Of a stretch of 64,000 nucleotides of DNA, positions 24,300 to 36,718 are shown piece by piece. The translations under genes and the position numbers were made by a program. This DNA is from Aselliscus stoliczkanus (Eukaryota > Chordata > Mammalia > Chiroptera > Hipposideridae): NCBI GenBank assembly GCA_033961575.1, contig CM066731.1, positions 84,713,501-84,777,500 of the forward strand, given 5' to 3'. Below the pieces are notes generated by a model. That model was not told the origin of the DNA. It searched no databases and saw only the letters and a program-made list of their open reading frames with translations. How positions within the stretch are numbered: the stretch's first letter is position 1; the number at the start of each line of letters is the position of its first letter.

Positions 24300-24420
24300 A
24301 CTCTCTCCACATCTTTCCCACCCCTCTCTCCACTCTCTTCTTTTTTCCTCTCTCCTTTTTCTTCTGTTTCCCTCTTTTCCCTTTTTTCTCCACCTCCCAA
24401 CTCTTTTCCTTAGTCTTCTG
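24300..24420. repeat. pyrimidine-rich tract
   Basis: Low-complexity CT-rich DNA beside the L1 fragment. It inflates a minus-strand open frame (24099-24434) with a basic, glutamate/arginine-rich N-terminus that is not a gene. Confidence 0.8.
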
Positions 24421-24791
24421 TGTTCTGCACTCACTGCTAAGCCCTTGCTAGGACTGCAAGATATCCTGATTTGGGGAGAAGCCTCTGTGACACTGAGGTT
24501 CCCCTTAATTGATCAAATTTACCCCGTGCTTTGGGAATATCTGGCCCCAAAGGGAAGCAAACACTGGACTACCTGATTTCTTGTGTTCTGTTTCTCTTCT
24601 TTTCCCATAGTCCACCTGAGTCTGAAGAAGAAGCAGAGTCTTTCTTTCACTTCTTTTTTCCCTCTGTTTGAGGTATCTCTCTCCTGGCACACTCAGGCTA
24701 GGAAGAGTGTACTTTTTCTCTCTATCACATCCAGTTTCCTCATGATCAAGCTGTAGGGGGGCCAGGGAGTCTGAGTGTGAGAGAGATTAGG

Positions 24792-24988
24792 GCAGGGTTC
24801 CTCAGCATCAGCACTGTTGATGGACTGGATAATTCTTGTGGTGCTGTCTTGTTCATTTGTAGGATACTTAGCAGCATCCCTCCCTGGCTTCTCTCACTAG
24901 ATGACAGTTGTAAAAACTCAATATGTCTCCAGACATGGCCAGATTTCTTCACAGGTGCTAAATCATCCCCATTTGAAAGCCACTGGTT
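24792..24988 (+). mobile_element. MER5A (hAT-Charlie non-autonomous element)
   Basis: It begins CAGGGTTCCTCAGCATCAGC, contains 'ACTTAGCAGCATCCCTCC' and 'ATGTCTCCAGACATGGCC', and ends GAAAGCCACTGG. This matches the MER5A body and its inverted ends. The overlapping plus-strand and minus-strand open frames are incidental. Confidence 0.88.
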
Positions 24989-26479
24989 TAGAGATCAGGG
25001 TAACTAAAATGAGGAGATTAAAAATATATACCCGTTGGGCTTCTCATTTTCAGTCCAAAAAAAAAAAAAAAGCTAAAGATCAAACAGGTCTTAAATAGCA
25101 GAACTGGGAGTCATAACCAAGTTTGGTTTCAAATCCCATCTCCATTGCCAATGTACAGCCTCATTATTCACACATTGTCTACTCTAGACCAGATGACCTT
25201 TAGGCAACATTAGCATCATGGATACCTGGAGGGATGGAGTACAGATGGGGAGAATGAGTCACAAGAATAAATTTGCCATGCTAAGAATTTTTTGAGTACC
25301 TGCCCATTTCTGTCATTTTAGAAGGAAATGCCCCCTGGGGAAAGGGAGGGCAGAGTGTAGGTAGGGACACCTGAGAACCTCCGCATGCTTGATTTGAGGT
25401 GACTCAAGAACTGCTAGTGAATCAAGAGGCATTTTGTTTCACAGACATGAGAGAAGATCGGCATGCCCCTGATTGGCACATAAAGCATGAATGCACCTGA
25501 GATACACTCTTTTGTCTTTAGCATCAACAACAAAAATGTTTTGAGTAAAATTTTCTAGTTTTTTAAAACAGCATTTTCTGAATTTATTTAAATGCCCGAA
25601 AGTTGACATATAGTCCACTCTCAGGGGTAGCACTTTGCTCTGTCATCCCAAAGCCCAACACAGTCCTGGAAGTGAATAAAGGATTGACAAGTGTTTATTA
25701 AATAAATTCATGCTAATCCTGTCCCAGCTCCTTTTGACATTGTCACTGGCTGTATAGGACATCTGCAATTAGGTATTCTCCCTCCCTTTTTCTACTTTTT
25801 CATTTTAAAAAATATAGAGGCTCTTAAACCACAGTTGGAGAGTTCAACGCTTGGGCAAGTAAAAGCCTTCACACATGAGTGACAGCCTGGGAGAGCTGTT
25901 TGAAGAACAAATATTTGGGAAAGGCTGTGTCTGAATCAACGAGATGGATCTGCAGAAGTACACCTATAAATGGTGAAACCTGGGCCCTGAAATTACAGAC
26001 TGGGGTTCGTATGACAAGTTCATGATTCCTTGGCAAGTCACTTAACCTTTCTAAGTTTAGATTTTTCTTTTGCAAAATGCATAGGTTGACCTTTAACTTT
26101 CACTAAACTGGAAAAGCTTATTTGAATTAGTGCATGCAGAGCACTTAGCATATTCTTAAGATCTTCATACTCTCTTTAGTAGTTGACTTTCTTTCTTTTC
26201 AAATCCCTCCCACAATAAATAAAGCATTAAAACTAGCTAATTAAAGGTTTTGCTTATGTCATAATGAAAATAAAACATTAAAGGTACTTTGAGATAACTT
26301 TAATATTTTATTTTCCTTGGCTTGTCACATTTACTAATTAATTACCCTCTATATGGTAGCAAGTGAAATCAACATTATGCCTCTGCAAAATATTTCATAG
26401 ACTTTGGAGTGGCTTAGGAGAGTTGAAATGGACAACAGCTTATCAGAATGCCATATAGTTTGTGCTTCTCTGTGGGACT
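24989..26479. other. unassigned, with a possible MIR piece near 25975-26095
   Basis: At 25975-26095 'GGCAAGTCACTTAACCTTTC' followed by a worn continuation suggests a sense MIR core. The rest is AT-rich, with an A-run at 25057-25071 and no recognised family. Confidence 0.4.
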
Positions 26480-26725
26480 TTGCAGACATACAACTTGGGT
26501 TGACTCCCAGCTCCACCACTAGCTATGTGATATGGGACTAGTTGCCCATATCACATAGCCATTCTCTAATTCAAGGTCTCATCTGTGAAAAGAGTATGAA
26601 AATAACAGTACCTTCTTCACTGGGCATTTGAAAGGATGAAAACAGTTGATACACTTGAAGCCCTTTAAGACTAACTGGACTATAAGAAACACCTAATAAA
26701 TATTCATTCTTATCATTTGGGGATG
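26480..26725 (+). repeat. MIR SINE relic with an internal hairpin
   Basis: The order is 'CTCCACCACTAGCTATGTGA', an unusual palindrome, 'CTCATCTGTGAAAAG', then the 3' region near 'ACACCTAATAAATATTC'. The palindrome (26523-26558) replaces the usual CCTTGGGCAAGTTACTTAACC segment. Confidence 0.75.
26523..26558. repeat. perfect hairpin, 14-bp arms
   Basis: Left arm CTATGTGATATGGG (26523-26536), loop ACTAGTTG, right arm CCCATATCACATAG (26545-26558). The arms are perfect complements. The left arm lies in normal MIR sequence and the right arm is extra. Confidence 0.95.
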
Positions 26726-27889
26726 CTAAGGGATTACTATTTTTCTATGCTCTAATGGGAGTGAAGACTAGCTTTCTTAGTCATTTCTCTTGTACCTCAC
26801 CTTCCACACACAGATACATGCAGCACACTCATTCATGAGCAGGGTGGCCTGAGCACCTACTGGGCACCAGGCTCTCATCATAGATTCTGCTAGTAGACTT
26901 CCCTTGAGTGTCAGGTTAGAGATTTAATTCAGGAATGCAAATAGTGTTCAACTTTCATGGCAAAGTATGAATTGTGTGGATTGCAGTTTTATAAGCCTTC
27001 CAAAGACATGTCCTGGCTCATTGTGGAAAAAGATCTGTGATGGATTAAGAATGTCTGCCATGAGTAGAAGAACAGGAAGTAAGGGCTAAATATTTTCCAT
27101 CTCTTAACTTGTTCATGGCTGGGGATGAGAGGCCATACTTCATAATATTTTATAGTTTGAAAAATATCCTAAACTATGTCCTCTATGAAAGTACTTTTGC
27201 TACACTTTGGAACCCAATTTAGCCTCCCTGGAGGCTCTGAGGCCAGGCATACAGAGGCAGGGGCAAGGAGCACTCCACCCAGGTACAAATAACAACAGGC
27301 TGTATTACCTGAGAATAATAAAATAAAATTATCTAAAAGTTGGTCTAGTTTTTATTGTCACTATGCTCTGGCAATTTTAAACAATGTTAGTGAAAAACCC
27401 CTTCTTCCTGGAAATATTCTATTGACCTAAATTCTAAACAAGTGCTATGGTTACTGTGAAATTTTTAATAATATACATCTAAACCTTAAATTAACACTAT
27501 ATCTATCTCTCTATCTAAACATTGTATTCTACTGGAGGTTTATTTGGAAAAACCGATTTTAAAATTGGCCACTGACAGGTGAACTCAGCTACACACATTC
27601 ATTTTCATTTTCACAGGAAGCAGGAATAAACACTTCAAAATTGTTCAGGCTTGTCTCGGGTGCAGTCCTTGTCTCCCACTACTGTCATACTATATATTTC
27701 TGTACTTAGAAAGCAAATAGACATAAGCAATGACACACTAATTGTAAAGAAGGAAAGGAACCTCAGTTGCTTCAATTCTGTTATTTTAGGTGCAAATCAG
27801 TCTGTGAATTTTAAGGAATTCATTTTTTTAGAAACATTTTTCACATTCCTTTTCCCCTGTTATAAAAATGTAATTAAAATGATTAATCT
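26726..27889. other. unassigned non-coding sequence
   Basis: A short L2-like phrase occurs at about 26850 ('GAGCACCTACTGGGCACC'). Nothing else was recognised. The 97-codon frame at 27651-27944 reads into the SINE. Confidence 0.4.
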
Positions 27890-27892
27890 ACA

Positions 27893-28310
27893 TTTTTTTT
27901 TTTTTTTTTTAGATTTTTATTGGGTAATTGGGGAAAGAGAATAGCATTGGGGAATCGGGGAAGGAGGACAGACAAGTTGCTGTCCTTTTGTTCTTTAGTC
28001 TAGTTGTGGAGGACATAGCTTCACTGGCCTTGTTGGTATTATGATCATTGTGCTATACCCGGATGAGGCAGTCAGTCGCCAGTCATTGAACGGCTGCGCA
28101 CAGCAGCTCATGAAAGCTCAAGCCAGCTACTGGCCAGCCCCAGTGCAGCCTACATGTTCGCTTGCGACTCCTGGTTGAGCTGTTATTCACCATCTTAGCT
28201 GTAGAGGGCACAGCGTCACTGGCCCTCTATGTGGGATCTGAACTGGGGTCCTGCTGCTCAGAGCTGGCATCCCAAGCCATCTCTTAACGAATGCACCACT
28301 CGGCCAGCCC
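27893..28310 (-). mobile_element. long composite SINE (type B), antisense
   Basis: The minus strand reads GGGCTGGCCGAGTGGTGCAT as the head. The long body is a shorter variant than the other type-B copies, and the tail is CCCCAATTACCC...AAAAATCT with a poly(T) on the plus strand. A weak TSD (CTACATTTT against CTACTTTT) is visible. Confidence 0.85.
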
Positions 28311-28323
28311 TACTACTTTTGTA

Positions 28324-28324
<1 letters not shown>

Positions 28325-28371
<47 letters not shown>
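28325..28371. repeat. (ATT)n microsatellite
   Basis: About 15 ATT/TTA triplets just downstream of the SINE. A short second run lies at 28419-28433. Confidence 0.95.
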
Positions 28372-28433
28372 TTACTGCCATGACTATATTATCAAAATTC
28401 AATATAAATTTATTTTCTGATTATTATTATTAT

Positions 28434-30599
28434 TTTCATGATGACTACTTTAAAACACTTGGTCACAAAGGACAGAAATGCTAAAAACTTATCTACTTTA
28501 AATATCAAATACACTTAATATGTTACTACCTCTGAAAGCCCTTCTGTCCTCATGACTGTCCTAGACTGCCACTTTATTGAGAAGAGACTCTTTGGTAACT
28601 GCTGACTGTCACATTTTCCCCATCTATGTTATTATGCCTTTAAGCAAGACAGTTTTCAGTTGTAAAAATGGCCCTGAATTTTATAGAAATGAGTCCTATT
28701 TGCTATGACAGTCTTACCATCATTCTCCCATATTAAACTGCAAAACTAGCTCCCATGTTAATTTTCACAGGAGTCTGGATACATTTTTGCTAATATATAA
28801 TTTTTGTTACTGTCCATCATAATCAGCCATCAAAGACTATAATGTGCTAAGACTTAACATAGTGTATTGTTCCTTACATCAAAGAATTTACATTTAAAAT
28901 AGATATAATGGAGGTATAAAGATGGTAAGGAGAAAGGTGCCAAGGGTTGCTCTCTCATAAGGAAAATGACTTTAAAAATTGCATGCACACAGGTGTAAAA
29001 ACATAAAACTATGAAGTCATGTGACTGATTATTAAATGTCATAGAACATAGGTATCTAAAATCTGGTGCTATTGTCAGAGAAAGCTCTTGGGGGGAACTA
29101 TATACATATTGCCACGATGCTGCTTTTGCTCATATAATTTTTGGAACTCGTCTTTGGAATGAAAAGAGTGTGCTTTGTTAAATATTTTATATTGATATAT
29201 GTCTTGGTGACTTATCATCATGTGGCTCCGCTCAGATGGCTTTGGCCTCTCAATCAGTTTCTTGAAGATAGAATCTAAGTTCAATAAATTGATGGCACAT
29301 TTTTTTTTAACCAGTGAATGTTGAAAATTCGTGATCATGATTGGATAGAGAACAAAATATATGACTAGGTCCATAGTTTTTCAACCCCCGATTTTGTGAT
29401 GGAATGACTATTTTGACAGAAATTGAATTTTCATTGCAAATGGATCTAATTATGTCTAATTATAATACAGGCCTATCCATTCTTTCTGACTCACCAACAG
29501 TGAAAGCAGGATGCTGGAGTCCCCAGCACAGGGGCTCTCCTTGTGGCCCTGGAGCCAGTGAGGATAGATTTGCTGGGGTTCAAATAGTGAATCTGGGGAT
29601 CTACAGAAGCAGGAACTACATTGGTGGCTGCCATGTTTTTTCATTTTCGCCAAAACCTTGATTTTTTTGTTGTAATGAGTGTCTGCCACATGCTAAGTGT
29701 TGTGCAAGGGGCTGGATGCCATTGAGTTCCACAAATGTTTATCAAGTGTGTAATCTGCAAGAGCAACTCTCACTTTTCAATAGGAGTAGAGTATATGACA
29801 GAGTACAGTCTGGCTAGACATGCCATTAGTGTGGGTGAAAGAGGAGGCAGAGTGGAAAATGGACCTGAACAGGAAACACCTCTACACTAATGAGTCTGGG
29901 TGTGTAATCCTAGGTCTGGAAGAGAGTGCTGAGTCAGGTGCTTCCCCCGGCTTGCTAACCAGACAGACCTCCATGAGGCTTTTAGAGGTCATCTGGCTTT
30001 GAAGATGAACAGGCAGACACTACATTCTGCCTGAAGTGATAAAGAATAAAATTTAGAATATGTTCTGTGTATGGATGGGCTGCATTGCAATCACCCAGGT
30101 TTCTTTATAAATTCAAAACTCCTGGGTGCCTTATCCCAAACACAGCTGTGAATGAAAGTTAGGACAATGTGATGCACTTTACTAAGCTCCCCAAGCGAGT
30201 CTTGTGAATATTATTTTTTTTTGCTTTAAAATGCATTTTTATGTATATACACATAATTTTATACAAATTGATGAATAAAACCATGTCATATGTTGTCTTT
30301 AGTATTTACTTGCAATCTTTTTTTTCTGTGCTTGCCTCCCTTTCCCAGACCCTTATCTGGATAATTTATATTCACCACCTTGGTGGAATTCTTCCATACT
30401 TTTCATCACCCTTATATATACACACCCACACAGACATATACAAATGCTGCCTTTAATACCCTAGGTGGTTACATACATATATAGTGCAGTCATAATGTTT
30501 CAAAAATGGCATCATATCAAGTACGTTTTTCTACATCTTTCTCTCCAGACAAACAACACTTTAACGAAACCTCCAAGTTAACTGATATAACCATGAAGG
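28434..30599. other. mostly unassigned, with one possible hAT relic
   Basis: 30070-30215 ('TTGCAATCACCCAGGTTTC' ... 'TATCCCAAACAC') resembles a hAT MER relic. A minus-strand frame of 99 codons at 29075-29374 is uninterrupted but has no recognised domain. Nothing else was identified. Confidence 0.4.
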
Positions 30600-31496
30600 T
30601 TATGGAACCAATTCTAATGTGTGTGTAGGGGATTTCCCATACCACAACAAGTAATTCTCAGGTGTCCTACAATTCAGTTCAATTCTGACACTATCTAACT
30701 GGACATAGCATCATATTCCCAGGTTAAGGGCTCAGCCCAACAAGACTGCCTCCAGTTCCAATGCCAGTTGCAAGGTCAGGTTGTTACCTCTACTCCCGAC
30801 TGATGCCTATACATCAGAGGTTCCCACAACTCCCTCCTTGGGTTGGATTAATTTGCTAGAGTGACTCCCAGGGTTCAGGAAACCAGTTTACCCACTAGAT
30901 TACTGCTTTATTACAATGAATGTCAAAGGCTATGAAGCAATAGCTGGACAAAGATACATAGGGTGAAGTCCCAAACAAGGGCTTCTGTCATTGTGGTTTT
31001 GGGGCCTGGGACAATAGCACATGGAAGCATTCTGGTTCACCAACCTGGAAGCTCTCCAAACCATGCTCAGCTAATATTTTTCATTGTATGGGGAAAGAGC
31101 TTGGAGCTTCCATACTGTCTCCTTAATTTCCACTTGTTCACCATCCAGGAAGCTCTCCAAATGCTCTTTTTGGGTTTTTATGGGGGTTTCATTACATAGG
31201 CACTATTGATTAAATCATTGGCCATTGATGATTGACTCAACCTGCAGCCATTTCCCCTACCTGAGGGTTAGAGGGTTAGGGAGGTAGGACTGACCATCCC
31301 AAACCACTAATCATATGGTTGGTTTTTCTGGCAACCAGCCCCATCTTTAGGTAAGGTCCAAAAATCGCCTTATTAACATAACAAGAGACACCTTTATTGC
31401 TCTCATCACAGGAAAATCTAAGCATTTTAGGAGCTTTGTTCCAGAAATGGAGATGAAGACCAAATATGTATTTCTTATAAATCACAATATCACACA
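30600..31496. mobile_element. solo LTR, ERVL-like (family uncertain)
   Basis: A long ordered match to a mammalian LTR as I recall it: 'TTTTATGGGGGTTTCATTAC', 'GATTAAATCATTGGCCATTG', 'ACTAATCATATGGTTGG', 'TTTTAGGAGCTTTG' and the end 'ATAAATCACAATATCACA'. It looks like an MLT2/MER21-type ERVL solo LTR. No internal viral genes are present. Orientation and exact 5' edge are uncertain. Confidence 0.6.
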
Positions 31497-31499
31497 CTG

Positions 31500-31960
31500 T
31501 AATTTATTTTGTAATAGCTACAAAATTGTGTAGAAATACAATAATTCATTCAACTATTTCTCTATAATTAATATTTATTTTTGGGAGGCTACTCTATACA
31601 ATGCTATCATTATTGATTCTATGTGATAAATGCCTTGAAGCAGGAAATCTTGTTCAAATATATGCATTTTTAATGTTAATAGCATCACCAGATTTGTTTT
31701 CTAAAATAACTGTGACTATGAACATTTCAATCAAACATGTATAAATGAGCATTTCAGTAATATCTCTAATAACAATAAATCTTATTATTTTAAACATTTC
31801 CCATTCTGATATCAAAAATGTGAAATATTAGTTTATTTTTCAGATTGCTGACTACTATTGAGTTTAAGCGAAGTTTCATATGTTCGATTACCATTTGGAT
31901 TTGCTGTTCTGTGAGTTGCATATTCATATTCTTTGACCAATTCATGAACATTTATGATCA
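31500..31960 (-). mobile_element. old L1 (L1ME-like), antisense
   Basis: Worn antisense L1 ORF2 phrases are present: 'CCCATTCTGATATCAAAAATG' region, 'GCATATTCATATTCTTTGACC' and 'GATTGCTG...' at the expected spacing. It is highly diverged. Confidence 0.5.
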
Positions 31961-32074
31961 TTCTAGTCTGGCGTTATAAAAGTTTTACAATGAACAAATT
32001 CTAATATAGTTTGTCCTAGGTAGTTGTTGTTCTTGGTGGTGGTGGTAGTGTGTGTGCAGATACGTTTCCTAATG

Positions 32075-32104
32075 TTAACTTCATTTAACATTAAATGAAG
32101 TTAA
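32075..32104. repeat. perfect 30-bp palindrome, 14-bp arms
   Basis: TTAACTTCATTTAA, loop CA, then TTAAATGAAGTTAA. A near-repeat of the right arm (TTAATGTTAAATGAAC) follows directly. Confidence 0.95.
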
Positions 32105-32774
32105 TGTTAAATGAACTTTAACTTAACTTCTAGAAGCACAATTGGTTGGGAGAAGCACGTATATTTTTTTAGAGCTCTTGACAGATGCGGTTTGTCCCTT
32201 GAACTGATGTTATCAGTTTACACTTACATTTGCAGGGCACAGGAAAGCCCACTTCTCTTCAAAGTCAGTGATACTGGGCATAATCTCTGCTAGTTTGGTA
32301 GTTAAAAATAGGATTCTCCTTGTCTTGTTGTATCTCTTATTTTTAATTTACTAGTGTTGTTTAACATTTTTGTTATACTTATTAACTATTGGTATTCTGT
32401 CTATGTGTACTTCATACATACATCATAGACACTCACCAGCCCTCACATCAAATATATTATCTATCAACATATTAGACAGACATAAATTGCAACTCTGAAA
32501 TGTGATTGCCTACATATGTTGTAAAGTGTAATCACTTTATCTGTTCTCTGACTGTGAAAACTACTGATTTCTTCTATTTATTTTTTTGAAACCAAGCTAG
32601 AAGAAGTGGTCTGCAGACTTCCAGGGCAGTATATTTTTAGAACATCATGTGGCTCATTAGATTGTTTATGTTCTTTAGCATTTTAGCTCTTCTGTTGTTT
32701 GTTTGTTTGTTTGTTTTTGCCTCAAATGAGCTACAATTGAGCTGGGGTGTGATTTCTGTAATCTTCTCAATGTA

Positions 32775-32775
<1 letters not shown>

Positions 32776-32825
<50 letters not shown>

Positions 32826-32835
32826 TTATCTATCA
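32776..32835. repeat. (TATC)n microsatellite
   Basis: About 14 TATC tetramers followed by imperfect units. Confidence 0.97.
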
Positions 32836-32875
32836 ACTATCATCCATCTATCTATATACACATACATATACATGT

Positions 32876-32879
<4 letters not shown>

Positions 32880-32911
<32 letters not shown>
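32880..32911. repeat. (GA)n microsatellite
   Basis: Sixteen GA dinucleotides close to the TATC tract. Confidence 0.95.
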
Positions 32912-32914
<3 letters not shown>

Positions 32915-33604
32915 CAGACTATCTTCATTATGGAAGAATTTTAAAGAATTAAAAAATAAATTAATCAGAGGGGTATGTTTCAAGCTGCCAGAGTTAATTG
33001 AAGCTTTGTGTATCAGTTTCAAACCTTGTTCTGTTTACTTATTCATCAGCAGTTTAAATTTGAAGTGGGCAGAAGTGGTTACTTCAGAATCTTGATTTGA
33101 GAAACGTGACACGCTATGCTAACCCCATCGGGTAAACCCTTTAGGCAGAGATTTGTGTCAATAGCCATGAGCTGCTCTTGTCCTGAGTATTTGGATATGT
33201 TTGTACTATTAAGCCACACGTTTTTAGTGACCTTGCTGCAGAGATTGTCAGCTTTCTTGCTTATTAGGTACAGACAAGACAATCACTCTGCAAAGTCTAG
33301 AGTGGGAGATGTCAATTCCACACTGTGATGTCGTTAATTTTAATCCAGGAGGAACCAGGAAATTAGACTAACAGGTGAGTCACCAATAGAGAGCCTGAGG
33401 AAGTGGGCAGAATTTCCTGGAATGTTGGTGCTGTCTCCGTCTGACTGTGCTTATGTGAGTGACAGCTTGGGTGTAGTACCAGCTGGCAGAATCTGTCCTC
33501 CTTTCTTGCTGATTGACCCCTCCAGTGTGTTTCCAGCCAGAAGAGCATATGGCCTGCACTACTACATGATTCAATTGCTACCATTTTCAGAGACTTCTTT
33601 GATA

Positions 33605-33845
33605 CTCTTCCCGGTATTCATGTTGGGGTAAGTGTCCCTCCTCAGTGTTCCCATAGCTCCCTGTGCTTGGTTATATCATACTGTTTATCATAACTCATAA
33701 CAAGTGGTTATCATCTGTCTTCTTGACTAAGCTGTAAACTATTTCGGTGCAGAACTTTCTCTTATGTCTGTACCCATAATGCCTACCTAGCACAGTGCTA
33801 GCTACATAGTCAGCACTGTAGTGAAATGTGCCTGAATCAAGAAAT
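33605..33845 (+). mobile_element. L2 LINE 3' end
   Basis: It contains 'TCCCATAGCTCCCTGTGCTT', 'TAAGCTGTAAACTATTTCG' and 'CCTAGCACAGTGCTAGCTAC' followed by ATAGTCAG. This is the L2 3' end in sense orientation, cut short by the next SINE. Confidence 0.7.
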
Positions 33846-33850
33846 GATGA

Positions 33851-33949
33851 GGGCCGGCCGAGTGGCGTGGTGGTTAAGCACTGACTTGGGAAGCCAGCGG
33901 CTCTGGTTTGGGTCCCACATGTAAGGGCCAGTGACACTGCCCTCAAAAA
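33851..33949 (+). mobile_element. short tRNA-derived SINE (type A)
   Basis: The head is GGGCCGGCCGAGTGGCGTGG, the end is CACTGCCCTC plus a short A tail, and the 9-bp TSD is AAATGATGA (33842-33850 and 33950-33958). It lies in the L2 end. Confidence 0.92.
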
Positions 33950-33958
33950 AAATGATGA

Positions 33959-36454
33959 ATGGGTACAAAAACAAATGAACATACTTTTTCATTTTACCAA
34001 ACTTTATGTAAGTCTCTTGGTGCTAACCCAGGAAATTGAGTCTCTTCAAATGACATGCTGAGTTTTGAAGGTCAGACTCCCTGGCAAGTCTACTCTGAGA
34101 TAGTAGAAATTTTATAGAAGAATGCTCTCCAGATCAACACTTGTTGGGGAAGGAAGGGGAGGAGGAAGGAGTAGAGGGAGGTGGGCTCTGTATTGCAGTC
34201 ACAGACTTGGTTGCTCCCTTCAGGACTTCATCTGTGATGGCTCTGCAAAGTTGTTCCAATTGGCCCATGCATTCAGGACTTTACACAGCCACAGACCAGT
34301 CACTGGATGCCAGGTACATAACAAGCTTTCAATAAGTGCTTATTGAACTATAATATCCCAAAGAGAAGATATAGTGAATAGCTTAGACATTTGGGAAATC
34401 CTCTTATATAAGGAGTGTTGGAAGAATTATTAAGCAAGTCAAGACTGTTCCCCTACTCATTCAACCTTGTCACATGCCAATCTTGGGTAGCATGTCATTG
34501 TGACAGCCCTATGAGCTATGTCTCACTTGAGGCCAGGATCAGAACGTCACAAAGCCATCTGACATTCTTTGACATTCCCTCTGGCATACTCCCACAACTC
34601 TGGTCCCCAGTCTTACTTTTAAAAGGGAACAGATGCTTTGTCAAGCATCTGGCTTCTCCTGCGTGTCTTTTGTCATTCTGTCACCAGGCCCTGATCAGAC
34701 GAGCCACTCGGTAGGAAAATTCACTGTATCATAAATTCATAATCCATTTTTCTCCATATGTTCTGACCAACTTATGATGTTCATAATTAAAACTTTATGC
34801 ATACTTACAGCTACTGAGACAGGTTGATTCAGTGCTGGTTGTAGAGCATCATAAATCACAGCAGCTTATTGTATAATTGGGCCCTGATAATTATTCCATC
34901 AACGTTAAGCAGGGCTAGCTAACACTGGGGGAAAAAAGGCAAAGCAGACACGCTCTATCTCAAGGTCCCTGCATCGCTATGCAATGCCCTTTTAGCACTA
35001 TCCTGTGCCCCAATGCCATTACCTCTTTTCTGTTTGTTTATTTTTCCCGGTTCCCCAGTTTTCTCGAGTATAAAATTCCTCCCCATGTTTCTGGGCTCCA
35101 TTAAACTATATTTTCACTAAGAAACTGTCTCAGCATATTCCATCTCCCATTAACCTGAGTTCTACTATATGTAGTAACAACACCATTCATGTGGAGGTTT
35201 ACTCCCTGTTGCGTTCTGTAGATGGCCTCCAGGAGCCAGGCTATCTAAGCAGCATCACATGCCTTGAATCCTTACCCATCTTTAATAATCATTGAAATGA
35301 TGTTTTTTCTATTTCTTCCAAATACATTAGAGACATCTTGAAGTCTTGGGAAATACACATGGACTGGGGCTTGATACTAAGTAGCTCTGTCATTTATTAG
35401 TTGTGTAACTCTGGATTTTATTTAATATTCCAATCACAGTGGTTTTCACTACACAATGGAGATTATGCAAATATGAAAGATTTTTGTCTTGGCTTTTAGC
35501 TTTGTGAATGTGCACAGTAATTTAAATTCCTTGAGTCCCATTTGTTTTCTTAGCTATAAAATGGAGAAAATAATATGTAACCTAAAGTTTTTTGTCTTCC
35601 TAGTGGGGACATATAAATTTCTTGTCATCAAATTTGGGTTCAATAAATGATGTATTTCCCTTTTTCCTCTTATCTGTTAAAATTTTAGTGACTGATAATG
35701 ATTTTTTTTAATGTTAATTTAAGAGTGACTAATACTGGAGATTTCATGGCCCTGGAAAGATCAAAAGGTGAAAAATATGTTAATACTTTTGTGACCTTTA
35801 ATTGTCTCTTGGTTCACTTAAATATAGGGTAATGTTATACTGAAACAACAAAGCAAAATAGTTTGAAGACAGTTTTAAAATCCATGAAAACACTGGATGA
35901 CTGATATCTTGTAACTCTTGTTAGAGAATTTACATATAATTTGAATGGATTGATTTTTAGTAAATGCACATGGGGCTGATTTTTAGTAAATGTAGATGGG
36001 GCTGCATGGAGAGTGCATTGGAAACATCAAGGTGACAGCCTCTGTGCAATAACATTTAGAATCTGACTTACATCAACTAGTCTGTTAGGTGATATGCAGA
36101 CTCATCTATCTTGTTAGAAATCAGAGTGGAAGCTTTGTGTATGGCTTAAAAAGTAGGGCCAAATGTTCTTTAAGAAATCAGTCTTAAATATGAATGAGCA
36201 CTGAAAACAATAGTTAACACCAGAGTAAGTTCAAATTACTAAGTTTAAGAAAATGGCTGAGTTGTTAAATTTCAGTTGGATACAAATTATCAACAAGAGA
36301 ATGATATACATTGTAATTAATAAAATACTGGTTCAGGGAACAAGCTCTAGATTGACAGGACCTGTAAGAAATCCATTATTATTTTATCATTATTATTATT
36401 ACATCTTTAATTTTTATTATTTATAGTGATTTGTAATGTTATTCATTCTAGCAT
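33959..36454. other. mostly unassigned; possible LTR and split MIR
   Basis: 34860-35130 has an LTR-like stretch ('TTTTCTCGAGTATAAAATTC', then 'CATTAAACTATATTTTCAC') with no named family. 35375-35425 and 35525-35580 look like two halves of a MIR core separated by about 100 extra bases. A 26-bp tandem duplication is listed separately. Confidence 0.35.
35952..36003. repeat. 26-bp tandem duplication
   Basis: GATTTTTAGTAAATG followed by CACATGGGGCT, then the same unit with TAGATGGGGCT. There are two differences between the units. Confidence 0.92.
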
Positions 36455-36675
36455 TTCACTCTTCTTCATATTTTTATTATTTCACCTAGATATCACTTTC
36501 TTCAGTATGGCTTGCTCTAAGAAACCTATTTAAGATCTTAAATCTCTGCCCTGACCTTAACATTCCATATCATTTTCTTCTGCTTGATCTTAATCCATGA
36601 CCCTTACCCCCATCTGGAATAATGTTTTACTATATATTCTATGTATGTATGTATGTATGTATGTATGTATGTATG

Positions 36676-36718
<43 letters not shown>

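Larger units (their letters stand above)
32105..33604. other. unassigned, with microsatellites
   Basis: Apart from the TATC and GA tracts no repeat family was recognised. 33079-33600 has moderate GC and several 64-73-codon frames on both strands without motifs. Confidence 0.4.

Noticed and set aside
24099..24434. 111-codon basic protein
   Set aside because: Its C-terminal half is L1 ORF2 and its N-terminal half is translation of a pyrimidine tract.
30600..31496. Complete endogenous retrovirus
   Set aside because: Only an LTR-like segment is present. No gag, pol or env text and no partner LTR were found nearby.
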